Positions 16,646 through 25,947 of a stretch of 47,993 nucleotides of DNA are shown here, in pieces. Origin of the DNA: Allorhizobium borbori. GTDB taxonomy: Bacteria > Pseudomonadota > Alphaproteobacteria > Rhizobiales > Rhizobiaceae. A model generated the notes under the pieces. That model worked only from the letters and a program-made list of their open reading frames with translations, was not told the DNA's origin and did not search any database. The DNA is taken from the NCBI RefSeq assembly GCF_014196535.1, contig NZ_JACIDU010000021.1:1-47993 (forward strand), read 5' to 3'. Within the stretch, counting starts at the first letter, position 1, and every line of letters begins with the position of its first letter. The position numbers and the translations under genes are program-made.

Positions 16646-17698
16646 ATGAAAATTGGGGAACGTACCAGCATTTACGCCGCGCTTTTGGGAATGCTGCTTT
16701 CGAGCGGCACCGCCCATGCGGAAGGCACATTGAACCTGCTGACCTGGGAAGGCTATGCCGATCCCTCCTATGTCACGCAGTTCGAAAAGGAAACCGGCTG
16801 CAAGGTGAACGCCACCTATGTCGGTTCGAACGACGACTTCGCACCGAAGCTGATGGCCGGCGGTGGGGTCTATGACCTGATCACGCCTTCGCTCGACACC
16901 ACGAAGCTGATGATCGACCTCGATCTCGTCGAGCCCATCGATACCGCCAAAATCGCCGAATGGAACAATATCTACCCGAACTTGAGGGCGCTCGAAAACA
17001 TCCGCAAGGGCGATGATGTCTACGGCATGCCCTATACGTGGGGTGCGATCATCATGATGTATCGCACCGACGCGTTCAAGACGCCGCCGACTTCGATCAG
17101 CGATCTGTGGAACCCGGAACTCAAGGGCAAGATTTCCATCTGGGACGACAAGTCCTCCATCTATCTCGCCGCTCGCAAGAATGGCGACATGAATATCTAC
17201 AATCTGAGCGACGAGCAGATCGCCGCCGCCCGGAAGGCGCTGGAGGAGCAGAAGCCGCTGGTTCGCAAATACTGGACCACGGCGGGCGAATTGGTCGATC
17301 TCTACAAATCGGGCGAGATTGTCCTGTCCAACACCTGGGCCGGCAACATGGCGAGCATCCTGAAGCGCGAAGGCATTCCGATGACGGAATTCATTCCGAA
17401 GGAGGGCGCGGAAGGCTGGGTGGACATCTGGATGATGGTCAAGGGCACCCCGAACACGGATTGCGCCTACAAGTATCTCAACATGCAGCTTTCCGCCGTC
17501 GGCCAATGCGCGATTTCGCAAATCAACACGAATTCCGTCGCCAACCCCGTCGCAGCCAAGACCTGCATGACGCCGGAACGGTTTGCCGAACTGCACCAGG
17601 ATGACCCGACCTACCTCGACAAGCTGATGGTCTGGCAGTCGCTGGGCGATCGATACGAGGCTTACGCCAACGCTTGGAACGCCGTGAAGGCGCAATGA
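16646..17698 (+). CDS. potF: Polyamine-type periplasmic binding protein (PotD/PotF-like)
   Basis: 350 aa with a signal peptide (core IYAALLGMLLSSGTA, cleavage after AHA). The mature start LNLLTWEGYADPSYVTQFEKETG is the PotD/PotF opening, and YDLITPSLDTTKLMIDLDLVEPID and YGMPYTWGAIIMMYRTDAF follow the family closely. It should bind putrescine, spermidine or a related amine in the periplasm. AAAAGGAGC precedes ATG 16646. The gap of 103 bp to the ATPase gene contains a loose GCTCCC/GGGAGC hairpin, fitting the usual excess of binding protein over other subunits. Confidence 0.85.
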   Translation: MKIGERTSIYAALLGMLLSSGTAHAEGTLNLLTWEGYADPSYVTQFEKETGCKVNATYVGSNDDFAPKLMAGGGVYDLITPSLDTTKLMIDLDLVEPIDTAKIAEWNNIYPNLRALENIRKGDDVYGMPYTWGAIIMMYRTDAFKTPPTSISDLWNPELKGKISIWDDKSSIYLAARKNGDMNIYNLSDEQIAAARKALEEQKPLVRKYWTTAGELVDLYKSGEIVLSNTWAGNMASILKREGIPMTEFIPKEGAEGWVDIWMMVKGTPNTDCAYKYLNMQLSAVGQCAISQINTNSVANPVAAKTCMTPERFAELHQDDPTYLDKLMVWQSLGDRYEAYANAWNAVKAQ

Positions 17699-17801
17699 AC
17701 GAACGCTCCCTGACCCTTTGCCGGGCTATCGGGGAGCCGGTTTGAAAAGCACCGTTACCGTGTTGGGAGGGCACGGGACCGGGCATTGAGAGGCGGGCAC
17801 A

Positions 17802-18899
17802 ATGGCCACCATCATAGAACTTGACCATATTTCCAAACAATACGGACCGGACATTCTGGGCGTCGACGACATTTCGTTGAACGTCGAAGATGGCGAGTTC
17901 GTCACCCTGCTCGGTCCGTCCGGCTGCGGAAAGTCCACCTTGCTGCGTATGATCGGCGGTTTCGAGGAACCCACCGGCGGGTGTATTCGTCTGGCGGGCG
18001 AAGATGTGACCTTTTCGCCGCCGTACCGGCGCGCCGTGAACATGGTGTTTCAGGATTACGCGCTCTTTCCGCACATGACGGTGGGCGACAATGTGGCCTA
18101 CGGGCTGAAACTCATGGGATGCAGCCCGCGCGAGATCGACACGCGCGTCTTCGACGCCCTGCATCTCGTGGGCCTTTACGACAAGCTCAAACTGTATCCG
18201 CATCAACTCTCAGGTGGCCAGCGCCAGCGGATCGCGCTGGCAAGGGCCATCGTCAGGCGGCCCAAGGTTCTGCTTCTCGACGAGCCGCTTTCGGCGCTCG
18301 ACGCCAAGCTGCGCGAGCAGATGCAGACGGAACTCAAGCAGTTGCAGGAAAAGGTCGGCATCACCTTCATCATGGTCACCCACGACCAGACGGAAGCGCT
18401 GGTCATGTCGGACCGCATCGTCGTGATGGAAAAGGGCCGCATCGCCCAGGAGGGGACCCCGCAGCAACTCTACGACCATCCCGCTTCGCGCTATGTCGCG
18501 AACTTCATCGGCACCACGACCTTCTTGCCGGGCGTCACCGAAAGCATCTCCGACGGCACGACACGGATTGCCATCGGCGGCGGCGCGCTCGACGCGGTCG
18601 CGGATATCGCCCTACCGGTCGGAGAGGCGGTGACCATCGGCCTTCGTCCCGAAAAGGTGCGGCTGCTCGAGGAAGGGGAAGCGTCCACGAACACGCTCTC
18701 CGGCAAGATATGCGAGGTCATCTATTACGGTCTCGGCCTGCGGCTTGGCATCGAGCTTGCGGGGGGAGCGCGGCTTTACGCGGACAAGCTTCTGCCGGAC
18801 ACGCTGTCGCGTTCGCATGTTCCTCCGCTCGGGCAACCGGTCAGGCTTGCCGTGCAGCCGCACAATGTCTTCGTCTTTCCCGGCGAGGTGGAGGCATGA
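17802..18899 (+). CDS. potG: Polyamine-type ABC ATP-binding protein (PotA/PotG-like)
   Basis: 365 aa. Nucleotide-binding domain 1-235 has Walker [10 protein letters not shown], signature LSGGQRQRIALARAI, Walker B VLLLDEPLSALDAKL and H-loop VTHDQTEALVMSD. The C-terminal TOBE region (GLRPEKVRLLEEG, then LRLGIELAGGARLYADKL) marks the spermidine/putrescine/iron group. Its stop overlaps the next start by ATGA. Confidence 0.9.
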   Translation: MATIIELDHISKQYGPDILGVDDISLNVEDGEFVTLLGPSGCGKSTLLRMIGGFEEPTGGCIRLAGEDVTFSPPYRRAVNMVFQDYALFPHMTVGDNVAYGLKLMGCSPREIDTRVFDALHLVGLYDKLKLYPHQLSGGQRQRIALARAIVRRPKVLLLDEPLSALDAKLREQMQTELKQLQEKVGITFIMVTHDQTEALVMSDRIVVMEKGRIAQEGTPQQLYDHPASRYVANFIGTTTFLPGVTESISDGTTRIAIGGGALDAVADIALPVGEAVTIGLRPEKVRLLEEGEASTNTLSGKICEVIYYGLGLRLGIELAGGARLYADKLLPDTLSRSHVPPLGQPVRLAVQPHNVFVFPGEVEA

Positions 18900-19762
18900 G
18901 ACATTTCTACCGCAACATTCCCGCAGTGCTCGTTCTCGGCATTCCGTTCGTCTGGGTCGTGCTCTTCATGCTCATCCCCTACGGCGTCATCGCCACCTAC
19001 TCTTTCTGGGAAAAGAAGTATCCGGTCTTCATCCCGGCTTTCCAGTGGGGCAACTACCAGATGCTGCTCGCCGATCCGCAGTACATCAAGGTTCTCCTGC
19101 GGACCGCGAAAATCTCCATCCTCGTATCCATCGCCTCTTTCCTGATTGCCTACCCCTTCGCCTATTACCTGGTCTATCGCTGCCGTTCCGCCAGGGTCAG
19201 GACGTGGCTTTACATGGCAGTCGTCGCGCCGCTGTGGATCAGCTATCTCCTGCGCGCCTATGTCTGGAAAACGATCCTCGGGACCGAAGGCGTTCTCAAC
19301 TCCTTCCTCATATGGACCGGACTGGTCGATACGCCGTCGCCCATCTTTCTCTACAACCAGTTCTCGATGGTCGTGACGCTGACCTACATCTTCATCCCGT
19401 TCATGGTGATGCCGATCTACACGGCGCTGGAGAAGATCCCGAAAAACCTGATCGAGGCCTCGGCGGATCTTGGCCTTGGCCCATGGCGCACCCTGATGAA
19501 GGTGACGCTGCCGATGTCACTGCCGGGCGTGGTCGCAGGCTTCACGCTGACGTTCTGCCTCTCCTTCGGCGATTTCGTTGCGCCGTTTCTCGTTGGCGGT
19601 CCGGACGGCAACCTCATCGCCAATGTCATCACCACGCAATTCGGCTCGGCGTTGAACTGGCCGCTCGGTTCGGCTTTGTCGATCGTCATGCTCATCGTCG
19701 TGCTGACTATCATATCCCTCAGCGACCGTTTCGAACGGCGCGGCACCGCGGGAGGCCACTGA
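18896..19762 (+). CDS. potH: Polyamine-type ABC permease (PotB/PotH-like)
   Basis: 288 aa from ATG 18896, coupled to the ATPase gene by ATGA. Six hydrophobic segments, first at about residues 10-35 (AVLVLGIPFVWVVLFMLIPY). The EAA loop LIEASADLGLGPWRTLMKVTLPMSLPG contacts the ATPase. The long frame continuing from 17981 is an out-of-frame shadow of the ATPase gene and is not used. Confidence 0.9.
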   Translation: MRHFYRNIPAVLVLGIPFVWVVLFMLIPYGVIATYSFWEKKYPVFIPAFQWGNYQMLLADPQYIKVLLRTAKISILVSIASFLIAYPFAYYLVYRCRSARVRTWLYMAVVAPLWISYLLRAYVWKTILGTEGVLNSFLIWTGLVDTPSPIFLYNQFSMVVTLTYIFIPFMVMPIYTALEKIPKNLIEASADLGLGPWRTLMKVTLPMSLPGVVAGFTLTFCLSFGDFVAPFLVGGPDGNLIANVITTQFGSALNWPLGSALSIVMLIVVLTIISLSDRFERRGTAGGH

Positions 19763-19763
19763 C

Positions 19764-20570
19764 ATGACCGCCAATCCCTATCAGGCGTCACGCTATGCGG
19801 CCGACGCGGCCTTCATGACCTTCATCGCGGCCGTGATGGCATTCCTCTATGTTCCGATCTGGGTGCTGATCGCCTTTTCCTTCAACAGTTCCCGCTCCCT
19901 GAGCTGGCCGCCGACGGGCTTTACGCTGGACTGGTATGCGAAGCTTGCGACCAATGACGGTCTGCACGCGGCAATCCGGAACAGCTTTTACGTTGCCACC
20001 GGCGCGACGATCCTGACGCTTCTGATCGGTGTGCCCGCGGCGTTGGCGATCCACAAGTTCGATTTTCCGGGAAAGACGCTGTTTCGCCGTCTTATCCTGC
20101 TGCCGATCACGCTTCCAGGCATCGTTACGGGTATTTCGATGCTGAATGTCTCGAAACTCATCAACGTGCCGCTCTCGCTGGAAACGGTGATCGCCGGCCA
20201 TGCGACGGCGCTGATCGGTGTCGTGGTCACGCAGGTCTATGCGCGGTTGCAGCGTCTGCCCGGATCGCTTGATGAGGCGGCTCTCGATCTTGGCGCCGGC
20301 CCCTGGCGCAGCTTCTTCGATATAACCTTGCCCAATATCCGTTCGGCGATCATCAGTGCAGGACTGTTGTCCTTTGTCCTGAGTTTCGACGAAATCCCGG
20401 TCACCTACTTCCTGACGGGGCGGGACAACACCTTGCCGATGTACATCTATTCCACTTTGCGGCGTGGCATTACGCCGGAAATCAACGCGGTCGGTACGAT
20501 CATCGTACTGATCTCGTTCGTGCTGATCTGTATTTCGGTTATGGGCACCAAGGAAAGAGATCAGAAGTGA
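19764..20570 (+). CDS. potI: Polyamine-type ABC permease (PotC/PotI-like)
   Basis: 268 aa, six hydrophobic segments. FSFNSSRSLSWPPTGFTLDWYAKL and the EAA loop LDEAALDLGAGPWRSFFDITLPNIRSAI are standard for PotC/PotI. It starts one base after the PotH stop and ends the operon, 14 bp before a strong hairpin. Confidence 0.9.
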   Translation: MTANPYQASRYAADAAFMTFIAAVMAFLYVPIWVLIAFSFNSSRSLSWPPTGFTLDWYAKLATNDGLHAAIRNSFYVATGATILTLLIGVPAALAIHKFDFPGKTLFRRLILLPITLPGIVTGISMLNVSKLINVPLSLETVIAGHATALIGVVVTQVYARLQRLPGSLDEAALDLGAGPWRSFFDITLPNIRSAIISAGLLSFVLSFDEIPVTYFLTGRDNTLPMYIYSTLRRGITPEINAVGTIIVLISFVLICISVMGTKERDQK

Positions 20571-20584
20571 TGTGAAAAGAAAGC

Positions 20585-20614
20585 CGGCAGGCCTTGTCTT
20601 GACGAGGCCTGCCG
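20585..20614. terminator. Convergent terminator between the polyamine operon and xylH
   Basis: CGGCAGGCCT and AGGCCTGCCG form a perfect 10-bp stem around a 10-base loop, between two converging operons. No T-tract on either side, so termination may need Rho. Confidence 0.55.
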
Positions 20615-20706
20615 CTCCGAGCGATCATGGGACCGTTCCACACCCACTCGACCCGGTGAGACAGCCCTAGGCTGCTCCCGCGCCAAGCAGATTGCAGTTT
20701 TTGACT

Positions 20707-21879
20707 TCAGGCTCTCTTGTTGCCCGAAGAAACGATATCGAGATAGACGGCCAGCACGAGGATCATGCCCTTGATGATCTGCTGCCAGAACGTATCGACG
20801 CCAAGCATCGACATGCCGTTGTCGAGGCTTGCCATGATGAGTGCCCCCACCAGCGCGCCGATCACCGAGCCGACGCCGCCGCGCATCGAGGTACCGCCGA
20901 TGAAGCAGGATGCGATGGCGTCCAGTTCGCCGCCGAAGCCGGCCGAAGGTGTGCCGGCGGCCAGACGGGCGGTGGTGGCGAGACCGGCAAAGGCGGCCAT
21001 CAGGCCCATCAGCCCGAACACGAGCATCTTCACCAGATTGACATTGACGCCCGACAGGCGGGTCGCCTCGGCATTCGAACCGACGGCATAGACATAGCGG
21101 CCAAACACCGTGCCCTTCGCCATGACGGTGAAGAGGCCGAGAACGACGAGAAGCACCAGAACGGGGACGGGAATACCCTGATAGGAATTCAGTACCAGCA
21201 CGAAGCCGAGCACCAGCGCGCCGATAGCGGCCAGACGCGCGACCTCCGCCACCGGCGTGGCCACCGGCAGGTTGTGTTTCGTCCGTTTGCCGCGCGTGAG
21301 CAGGGCCATGGCGACGAGCAGCACGAAGAGGCCGATGGCGCAGGCATTGCCGAGCCAGCCCGGCAGGTAACCCTGACCGAGATATTTGAACCCGGGTGAG
21401 ACCGGGGAAATGGTGATGCCGCCCGTCAGCCCCAGAACCGCGCCTCGAAACGCAAGCTGGCCGCCCAGCGTGACGATGAAGGAAGGAATGCCGAGATAAG
21501 CCGTCAGCCAGCCGTTGAAGAGGCCGAGAACCGCGCCGAGCAGAAGCACGGTTGCAATCGTGCCCGCCAGTGGCCAGCCGAGGACCACATCGAGAATGGC
21601 TGCAACGCCGCCCAGAAGTCCGAGCAGCGAGCCGACGGACAGGTCGATCTCGCCGGCAACGATGACGAACACCATCGCCGCCGCCAGCATGCCGGTAATC
21701 GCCATCTGTCGCAGCAGGTTGGAAAAGTTGCGCGCCGTCAGGAAGCCGGAGGTTCCCGTATCGGCGTCATAGGTGAGAATTCCGAACAGAGCCCAGATCA
21801 GCGCCACCACCACCAGTAGTGCCACGATCTTGTTTTCCGAGAGAAACTTGCGGAAGCTCTTGCCGCCTGTAGTCGTCAT
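20707..21879 (-). CDS. xylH: Xylose ABC transporter permease XylH
   Basis: 390 aa from ATG 21879, which has AAAGGACGG upstream. Longer than RbsC-type permeases because of extra membrane spans in the middle, as in XylH. Conserved pieces include VIVAGEIDLSVGSLLGLLGG, NGWLTAYLGIPSFIVTLGG, YAVGSNAEATRLSGVNV and FIGGTSMRGGVGSVIGALVGALIMASLDNGM. Last gene of the leftward xylFGH operon. Confidence 0.9.
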   Translation of the reverse strand: MTTTGGKSFRKFLSENKIVALLVVVALIWALFGILTYDADTGTSGFLTARNFSNLLRQMAITGMLAAAMVFVIVAGEIDLSVGSLLGLLGGVAAILDVVLGWPLAGTIATVLLLGAVLGLFNGWLTAYLGIPSFIVTLGGQLAFRGAVLGLTGGITISPVSPGFKYLGQGYLPGWLGNACAIGLFVLLVAMALLTRGKRTKHNLPVATPVAEVARLAAIGALVLGFVLVLNSYQGIPVPVLVLLVVLGLFTVMAKGTVFGRYVYAVGSNAEATRLSGVNVNLVKMLVFGLMGLMAAFAGLATTARLAAGTPSAGFGGELDAIASCFIGGTSMRGGVGSVIGALVGALIMASLDNGMSMLGVDTFWQQIIKGMILVLAVYLDIVSSGNKRA

Positions 21880-21892
21880 GCGTTCCGTCCTT

Positions 21893-23425
21893 TCATGCCG
21901 CCCGCGAACCCTGGCCGATGGCGGCGGCAAGCACCTGTTCCTGGCTCAGGTTTTCGTTGACGAAATTGCCGCGCAGCTCACCTTCGCCGATCACCAGAAC
22001 CCGGTCGGAAATGCCGAGCACTTCAGGCATTTCCGATGACACCATGAGGACGGCGACGCCCGTCTTGGCGAGGGCGAAGATCAGCTTGTAGATTTCGTAT
22101 TTCGCCCCGACATCGACGCCGCGGGTCGGTTCGTCGAGGATCAGCACCCGCGGTTCGGGCAGCATCATCTTGGCCAGCACCGCCTTTTGCTGGTTGCCGC
22201 CGGAAAGCGAGGCGATCGGCAGCATGGGATCGGCTGTCTTGATCTTCAGGCGGATGATTTCCTGCTGGATGGCGGCCAGTTCGTCCTCTTCCTTCACCAG
22301 GCCGAGGCCGGCGAAACGGTTCAGCACCGAAACCGTCATGTTGTGGCCGACGCCGACGATGGGCAGGATACCGTCGCGCTTGCGGTCTTCCGGCACCATG
22401 CAGATGCCGGCGCGAACCGCATCGCGCGGCGAGCGGATTTTCAGTTCCTTGCCTTCGAGCGAGACCGTGCCCTCATACGCGCCGCGATAGGCGCCGAACA
22501 GGGTGGAGACGAGTTCCGTGCGTCCGGCGCCGACCAGCCCGGCAATGCCGAGAATTTCGCCCCGTCGCAGTTCGAAGGAAACGTTGTTGACCACCTTGCG
22601 ATTGGGGTTGGTCACATCCCAGCAGGAAATGTTGCGGGCGTCGAGAATGACCTCGCCGATCGCATGTTCTTCGCGGGGGAAAAGGTTCTTCATCTCGCGG
22701 CCCACCATCATGGTAATGATGGCGTCCGTGGTCAGTTCGGCCATCGGCCGGGTGCCGATATGCGTGCCGTCACGAATGACAGTCACCGTGTCGGCGATCT
22801 CGGCCACTTCGTCCAGCTTGTGGGAAATGTAGACGCAGGCCATGCCGCGCGCCTTGAACTGCTTTATGAGGTTCAGCAGCGTGCGCGTTTCGGCGGCCGT
22901 CAGTGCCGAGGTCGGCTCGTCGAGAATGAGCAGGCGCGCGTTCTTGTTCAGCGCCTTGGCGATCTCGATCAACTGTTGCTTGCCGCCCGAATAATTGTAG
23001 ACCGGCAGGGCCGGATTGATGTCGTGAATATCGAGCTGGGCCAGCAGCTCCGTCGCCCGCGCATTCATGGCATCGTAATCGATGAAGCCGTGCGAGGTGA
23101 TCTCCGAGCCGAGAAAGATGTTCTCGGCCACAGAAAGATGCGGCACCATCATCAGTTCCTGGTGGATGATGACGATCCCGGCCTTTTCGGTTTCGCGGAT
23201 CGAGGTTGCCTTCAGTTCCTGTCCGTCCCAGACAATTTTGCCCTCCCAGGTGCCATAGGGATAGACGGCGGACAGCACCTTCATGAGGGTGGACTTGCCC
23301 GCGCCGTTCTCGCCGCAAAGGCCGACGCATTCTCCCGCTCGTACCTTGAGGTGAATGCCATCCAGCGCCTTAACCCCGTTAAAGCTCTTGGAAATGCCGG
23401 TCATTTCGAGAAGATAGTCGGACAT
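21893..23425 (-). CDS. xylG: Xylose ABC transporter ATP-binding protein XylG
   Basis: 510 aa, tandem ATPase of the sugar (RbsA/XylG) class. Domain 1 has Walker [10 protein letters not shown], signature [15 protein letters not shown] and [12 protein letters not shown]. Domain 2 has the degenerate Walker A region [10 protein letters not shown], signature [14 protein letters not shown] and [15 protein letters not shown]. The pattern matches XylG, and the gene sits between xylF and xylH. Confidence 0.9.
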   Translation of the reverse strand: MSDYLLEMTGISKSFNGVKALDGIHLKVRAGECVGLCGENGAGKSTLMKVLSAVYPYGTWEGKIVWDGQELKATSIRETEKAGIVIIHQELMMVPHLSVAENIFLGSEITSHGFIDYDAMNARATELLAQLDIHDINPALPVYNYSGGKQQLIEIAKALNKNARLLILDEPTSALTAAETRTLLNLIKQFKARGMACVYISHKLDEVAEIADTVTVIRDGTHIGTRPMAELTTDAIITMMVGREMKNLFPREEHAIGEVILDARNISCWDVTNPNRKVVNNVSFELRRGEILGIAGLVGAGRTELVSTLFGAYRGAYEGTVSLEGKELKIRSPRDAVRAGICMVPEDRKRDGILPIVGVGHNMTVSVLNRFAGLGLVKEEDELAAIQQEIIRLKIKTADPMLPIASLSGGNQQKAVLAKMMLPEPRVLILDEPTRGVDVGAKYEIYKLIFALAKTGVAVLMVSSEMPEVLGISDRVLVIGEGELRGNFVNENLSQEQVLAAAIGQGSRAA

Positions 23426-23453
23426 GGCAAACTCTTGAACGTCAGGACGATGA

Positions 23454-23491
23454 CATTGCCCCGGCGCGGCGGTGGCCGGGCCGGGGCAATG
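23454..23491 (-). repeat. Strong hairpin between xylF and xylG
   Basis: CATTGCCCCGG and CCGGGGCAATG form a perfect 11-bp stem with a 16-base GC-rich loop in the 72-bp gap between the binding-protein and ATPase genes. Such hairpins commonly protect the binding-protein mRNA and lower expression of downstream subunits. Confidence 0.6.
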
Positions 23492-23497
23492 CGGCGC

Positions 23498-24508
23498 TTA
23501 CTTCAGGCCGATCTGTTCCTTGGTGTAGAAACCGTCCTTCACGTAGATGTCGACATTCTCCTTGGTGACGGCGGTCGGCGTCAGCAGAAGCGAGTCCACA
23601 TCCTTGCTGCCGTTGTTGATCTTGGCGTTGAAGGCGGGCTTTTCGCCGCGCACCAGTTCCACCGTCAGCTTGGCGGCTTCCGAGGCGATCAGTTTCAGCG
23701 GCTTGTAGACGGTCATCGTCTGCGTGCCGTCGAGCAGGCGCTTGACGGCGGCCAGGTCAGAATCCTGACCGGAAACGACCGTCTTGCCGGCAAGGCCCTG
23801 GGCGGCCAGCGCCTGGATGGCGCCGCCTGCGGTACCGTCATTCGAGGCGACCACGGCGTCGATCTTGTTCTGGGCGGCGGTCAGCGCGTTTTCCATGATC
23901 GAGAGCGCTTCGGTCGGGCTCCATTCCTTGACCCACTGCGAGCCGACGATCTTCACCTTGCCGGAATCGATGGCGGGCTTCAGGGCCTTTTCCTGGCCGG
24001 CGCGCAGATATTTGGCGTTGTTGTCGGTCGGCGAGCCGCCGAGCAGGTAATAATTGCCCTCCGGCTTGACCTTCAGAAGCCCTTCGGCCTGCATGAAGCC
24101 GACGCGCTCGTTGTCGAAGGAAATATAGGCATCGACATCGGCGTTGAGGATCAGGCGGTCATAGGACAGGACCTTGATGCCGGATGCCTTGGCATCGGCC
24201 ACCACGGCATCGAACACCTTGGAGTTCATCGGCACGATCACGATGGCATCGACGCCCTGCGCGATCAGGTTTTCCACCTGCTTGACCTGCTTTTCCTCGT
24301 TGCCATCCGCCGATTGAACGTTGACCTTGGCGCCCAGCTTTTCGGCCGCGGCAATGAAATAGTCGCGGTCGCGCGCCCAGCGCTCCACGCGCAGGTCATC
24401 GATGGAGAAGCCGATGACCGGCTTTTCCGGCGACGCATTGGCCGAGGTTGCGAAAACACCCATGACGAGGCCAAGGGCCGCGCCGGCAAGAAGTTTCATG
24501 GCTTTCAT
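23498..24508 (-). CDS. xylF: Xylose-binding periplasmic protein XylF
   Basis: 336 aa from ATG 24508, behind GGAGGAA. The signal peptide is MKAMKLLAGAALGLVMGV, with cleavage near ANA. The mature protein opens KPVIGFSIDDLRVERWARDRDYF, characteristic of XylF (E. coli has a near-identical motif), followed by VNVQSADGNEEKQVKQVENLI and ASNDGTAGGAIQAL. First gene of the leftward xyl operon, with a leader of roughly 180-230 bases. Confidence 0.93.
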   Translation of the reverse strand: MKAMKLLAGAALGLVMGVFATSANASPEKPVIGFSIDDLRVERWARDRDYFIAAAEKLGAKVNVQSADGNEEKQVKQVENLIAQGVDAIVIVPMNSKVFDAVVADAKASGIKVLSYDRLILNADVDAYISFDNERVGFMQAEGLLKVKPEGNYYLLGGSPTDNNAKYLRAGQEKALKPAIDSGKVKIVGSQWVKEWSPTEALSIMENALTAAQNKIDAVVASNDGTAGGAIQALAAQGLAGKTVVSGQDSDLAAVKRLLDGTQTMTVYKPLKLIASEAAKLTVELVRGEKPAFNAKINNGSKDVDSLLLTPTAVTKENVDIYVKDGFYTKEQIGLK

Positions 24509-24634
24509 TTCTTCCTCCACTTGTGACACTGCTGCCGGCCCCGCCGGCATGCGCATTCAACGCGCGCATCCTTCTCGGACGCGCCTGTTGCGAAAGCCGG
24601 CGGCTGCCGTGATCCGCGCTTGCGTTGCCTCCTC

Positions 24635-24654
24635 TGCGACGCCTCCACGTCGCA
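24635..24654 (-). repeat. Hairpin in the xylF leader
   Basis: TGCGACG-cctcca-CGTCGCA, 7-bp stem with a 6-base loop, in the transcribed leader between the xyl operators and xylF. The rest of the gene-free stretch 24509-24912 holds the operators at 24740-24783 and no other structure I can support. Confidence 0.3.
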
Positions 24655-24739
24655 GCGAACCCGTGCCGTCCCTCCAAAAGACCGCCTGTTCGCTCTTTAC
24701 GAGCAATTGATACGCGAGCCCGGATTTAATTCAAGCAGA

Positions 24740-24783
24740 TTTTGACGTACGTACATCAAAATTCTGATTTACGTACGTCAAAA
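24740..24783. promoter_or_regulatory. Double XylR operator between xylF and xylR
   Basis: Two copies of TTTTGACGTACGTANATCA in opposite orientation. One is at 24740-24758, extended to a near-palindrome ending in TCAAAA at 24761. The other is on the minus strand at 24783-24765. The cores are GTACGTAC-type palindromes as expected for LacI-family dimers. One site faces each divergent operon, so both can be repressed together. Confidence 0.75.
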
Positions 24784-24912
24784 ATGGACTTATGGTCGGC
24801 CCACACTCCCATGCCGCCAGTGCAGACTGCGGCGGAGAAAACCGGACCACGTTTTGACAGGGCCGCCGCGCTGGTTTCGCGGAGGGATTTTCTGTGCGAG
24901 TGAGGGGGAAGA

Positions 24913-25947
24913 ATGAAGCCGACCGTTCACGATCTGGCGGAAGCTGCGGGCGTCAGTCTGGCGACGATCGACCGGGTGCTCAACGGCCGTTCTGGCGTGC
25001 GCGACAAGACGCGCAACCGGGTGCTGGAGGCCATGGACCGCATCGGCTACGTTCGCGATGTCGCCGCCGCCAATCTGGCGCGCCAGCGCTTCTATGATTT
25101 CGATTTCATCGTGCCCGTCAATGACAATGCCTTCATGCAGGCGCTGCGGGCGGAAATCGTCGCGGCGCAGGCGCGGGGCGGCTTCGAGCGGACGCGCATT
25201 CGCCTTATCGATGTGCCGGCTTTCGATGAGGAGGCGCTGGAAGGGGCGTTAGCCAGCGCACTGCAACGCAAGCCAGACGGCGTCGCCTTCGTGGCCATCG
25301 ATTCCGACCGCATCGTGACGGCGGTTTCCTCCCTGCGCGACGAGGGCATCGGCGCCGTCACCATCGTCTCCGATCTCGCTGAACAGAGCCGCGACCACTA
25401 TGTCGGCATCGACAACGTCGCTGCGGGGCGCTCTGCCGCCAGCCTGCTCGGGCGTTTCCTGACGGGGGTCGATGGCACCGTTGCCATCATGGCCGGTTCG
25501 CTCAGCGTGCGCGACCATCGCCAGCGGTTGGACGGGTTTCTGGCCGTCATGCAGAGCGAATTTCCGGCCCTTCGCGTACTGTCGCCGTTGCAGGGACGGG
25601 ACGAGGCGCACACGGTCGAGCGTCTTCTGACAAAGCTGATGGAGGAGCGCGGCGACCTTCTCGGCCTCTACAGTCTGGGTGCCGGCAATGACGGTCTCGT
25701 CCGGGCCCTGTCGCAGGCCAGGGTTCCGCCACGTTTCGTCATCGCTCATGAACTGGACATCGCTACCAAGGGTGCGCTGCGGGACGGCACCATCGATGCC
25801 GTTCTTGCGCAGGATGCCGGGCATGAAATCCGCAGTGCCATCCGCGTCCTCACCGCCCATGCCGACCGCACGCCGATCATCGCAGCGCAGGAGCGCATTC
25901 GTATCGAAATCTATCTCCGGGACAATCTCCCGCAGGAGCAGCCATGA
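24913..25947 (+). CDS. xylR: LacI-family repressor of the xylose genes
   Basis: 344 aa. N-terminal LacI helix-turn-helix TVHDLAEAAGVSLATIDRVLNGRSGV with the hinge that follows (AAANLARQRFYDF). The remainder is a type-1 periplasmic-binding fold (FIVPVNDNAFMQALRAEI; HYVGIDNVAAGRSAASLLGRFL), as in the sugar-sensing group with DUF-like substrate domains. It overlaps xylB by 4 bp and is divergent from xylFGH, so control of both directions through the double operator is inferred. Unlike AraC-type E. coli XylR, this is a LacI repressor, common in rhizobia. Confidence 0.85.
   Translation: MKPTVHDLAEAAGVSLATIDRVLNGRSGVRDKTRNRVLEAMDRIGYVRDVAAANLARQRFYDFDFIVPVNDNAFMQALRAEIVAAQARGGFERTRIRLIDVPAFDEEALEGALASALQRKPDGVAFVAIDSDRIVTAVSSLRDEGIGAVTIVSDLAEQSRDHYVGIDNVAAGRSAASLLGRFLTGVDGTVAIMAGSLSVRDHRQRLDGFLAVMQSEFPALRVLSPLQGRDEAHTVERLLTKLMEERGDLLGLYSLGAGNDGLVRALSQARVPPRFVIAHELDIATKGALRDGTIDAVLAQDAGHEIRSAIRVLTAHADRTPIIAAQERIRIEIYLRDNLPQEQP

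Noticed and set aside
22187-24526. Very long plus-strand frame (about 780 codons) across xylG and xylF
   Set aside because: It lies opposite clear xyl genes; such antisense frames are common in GC-rich DNA and the translation shows no family.
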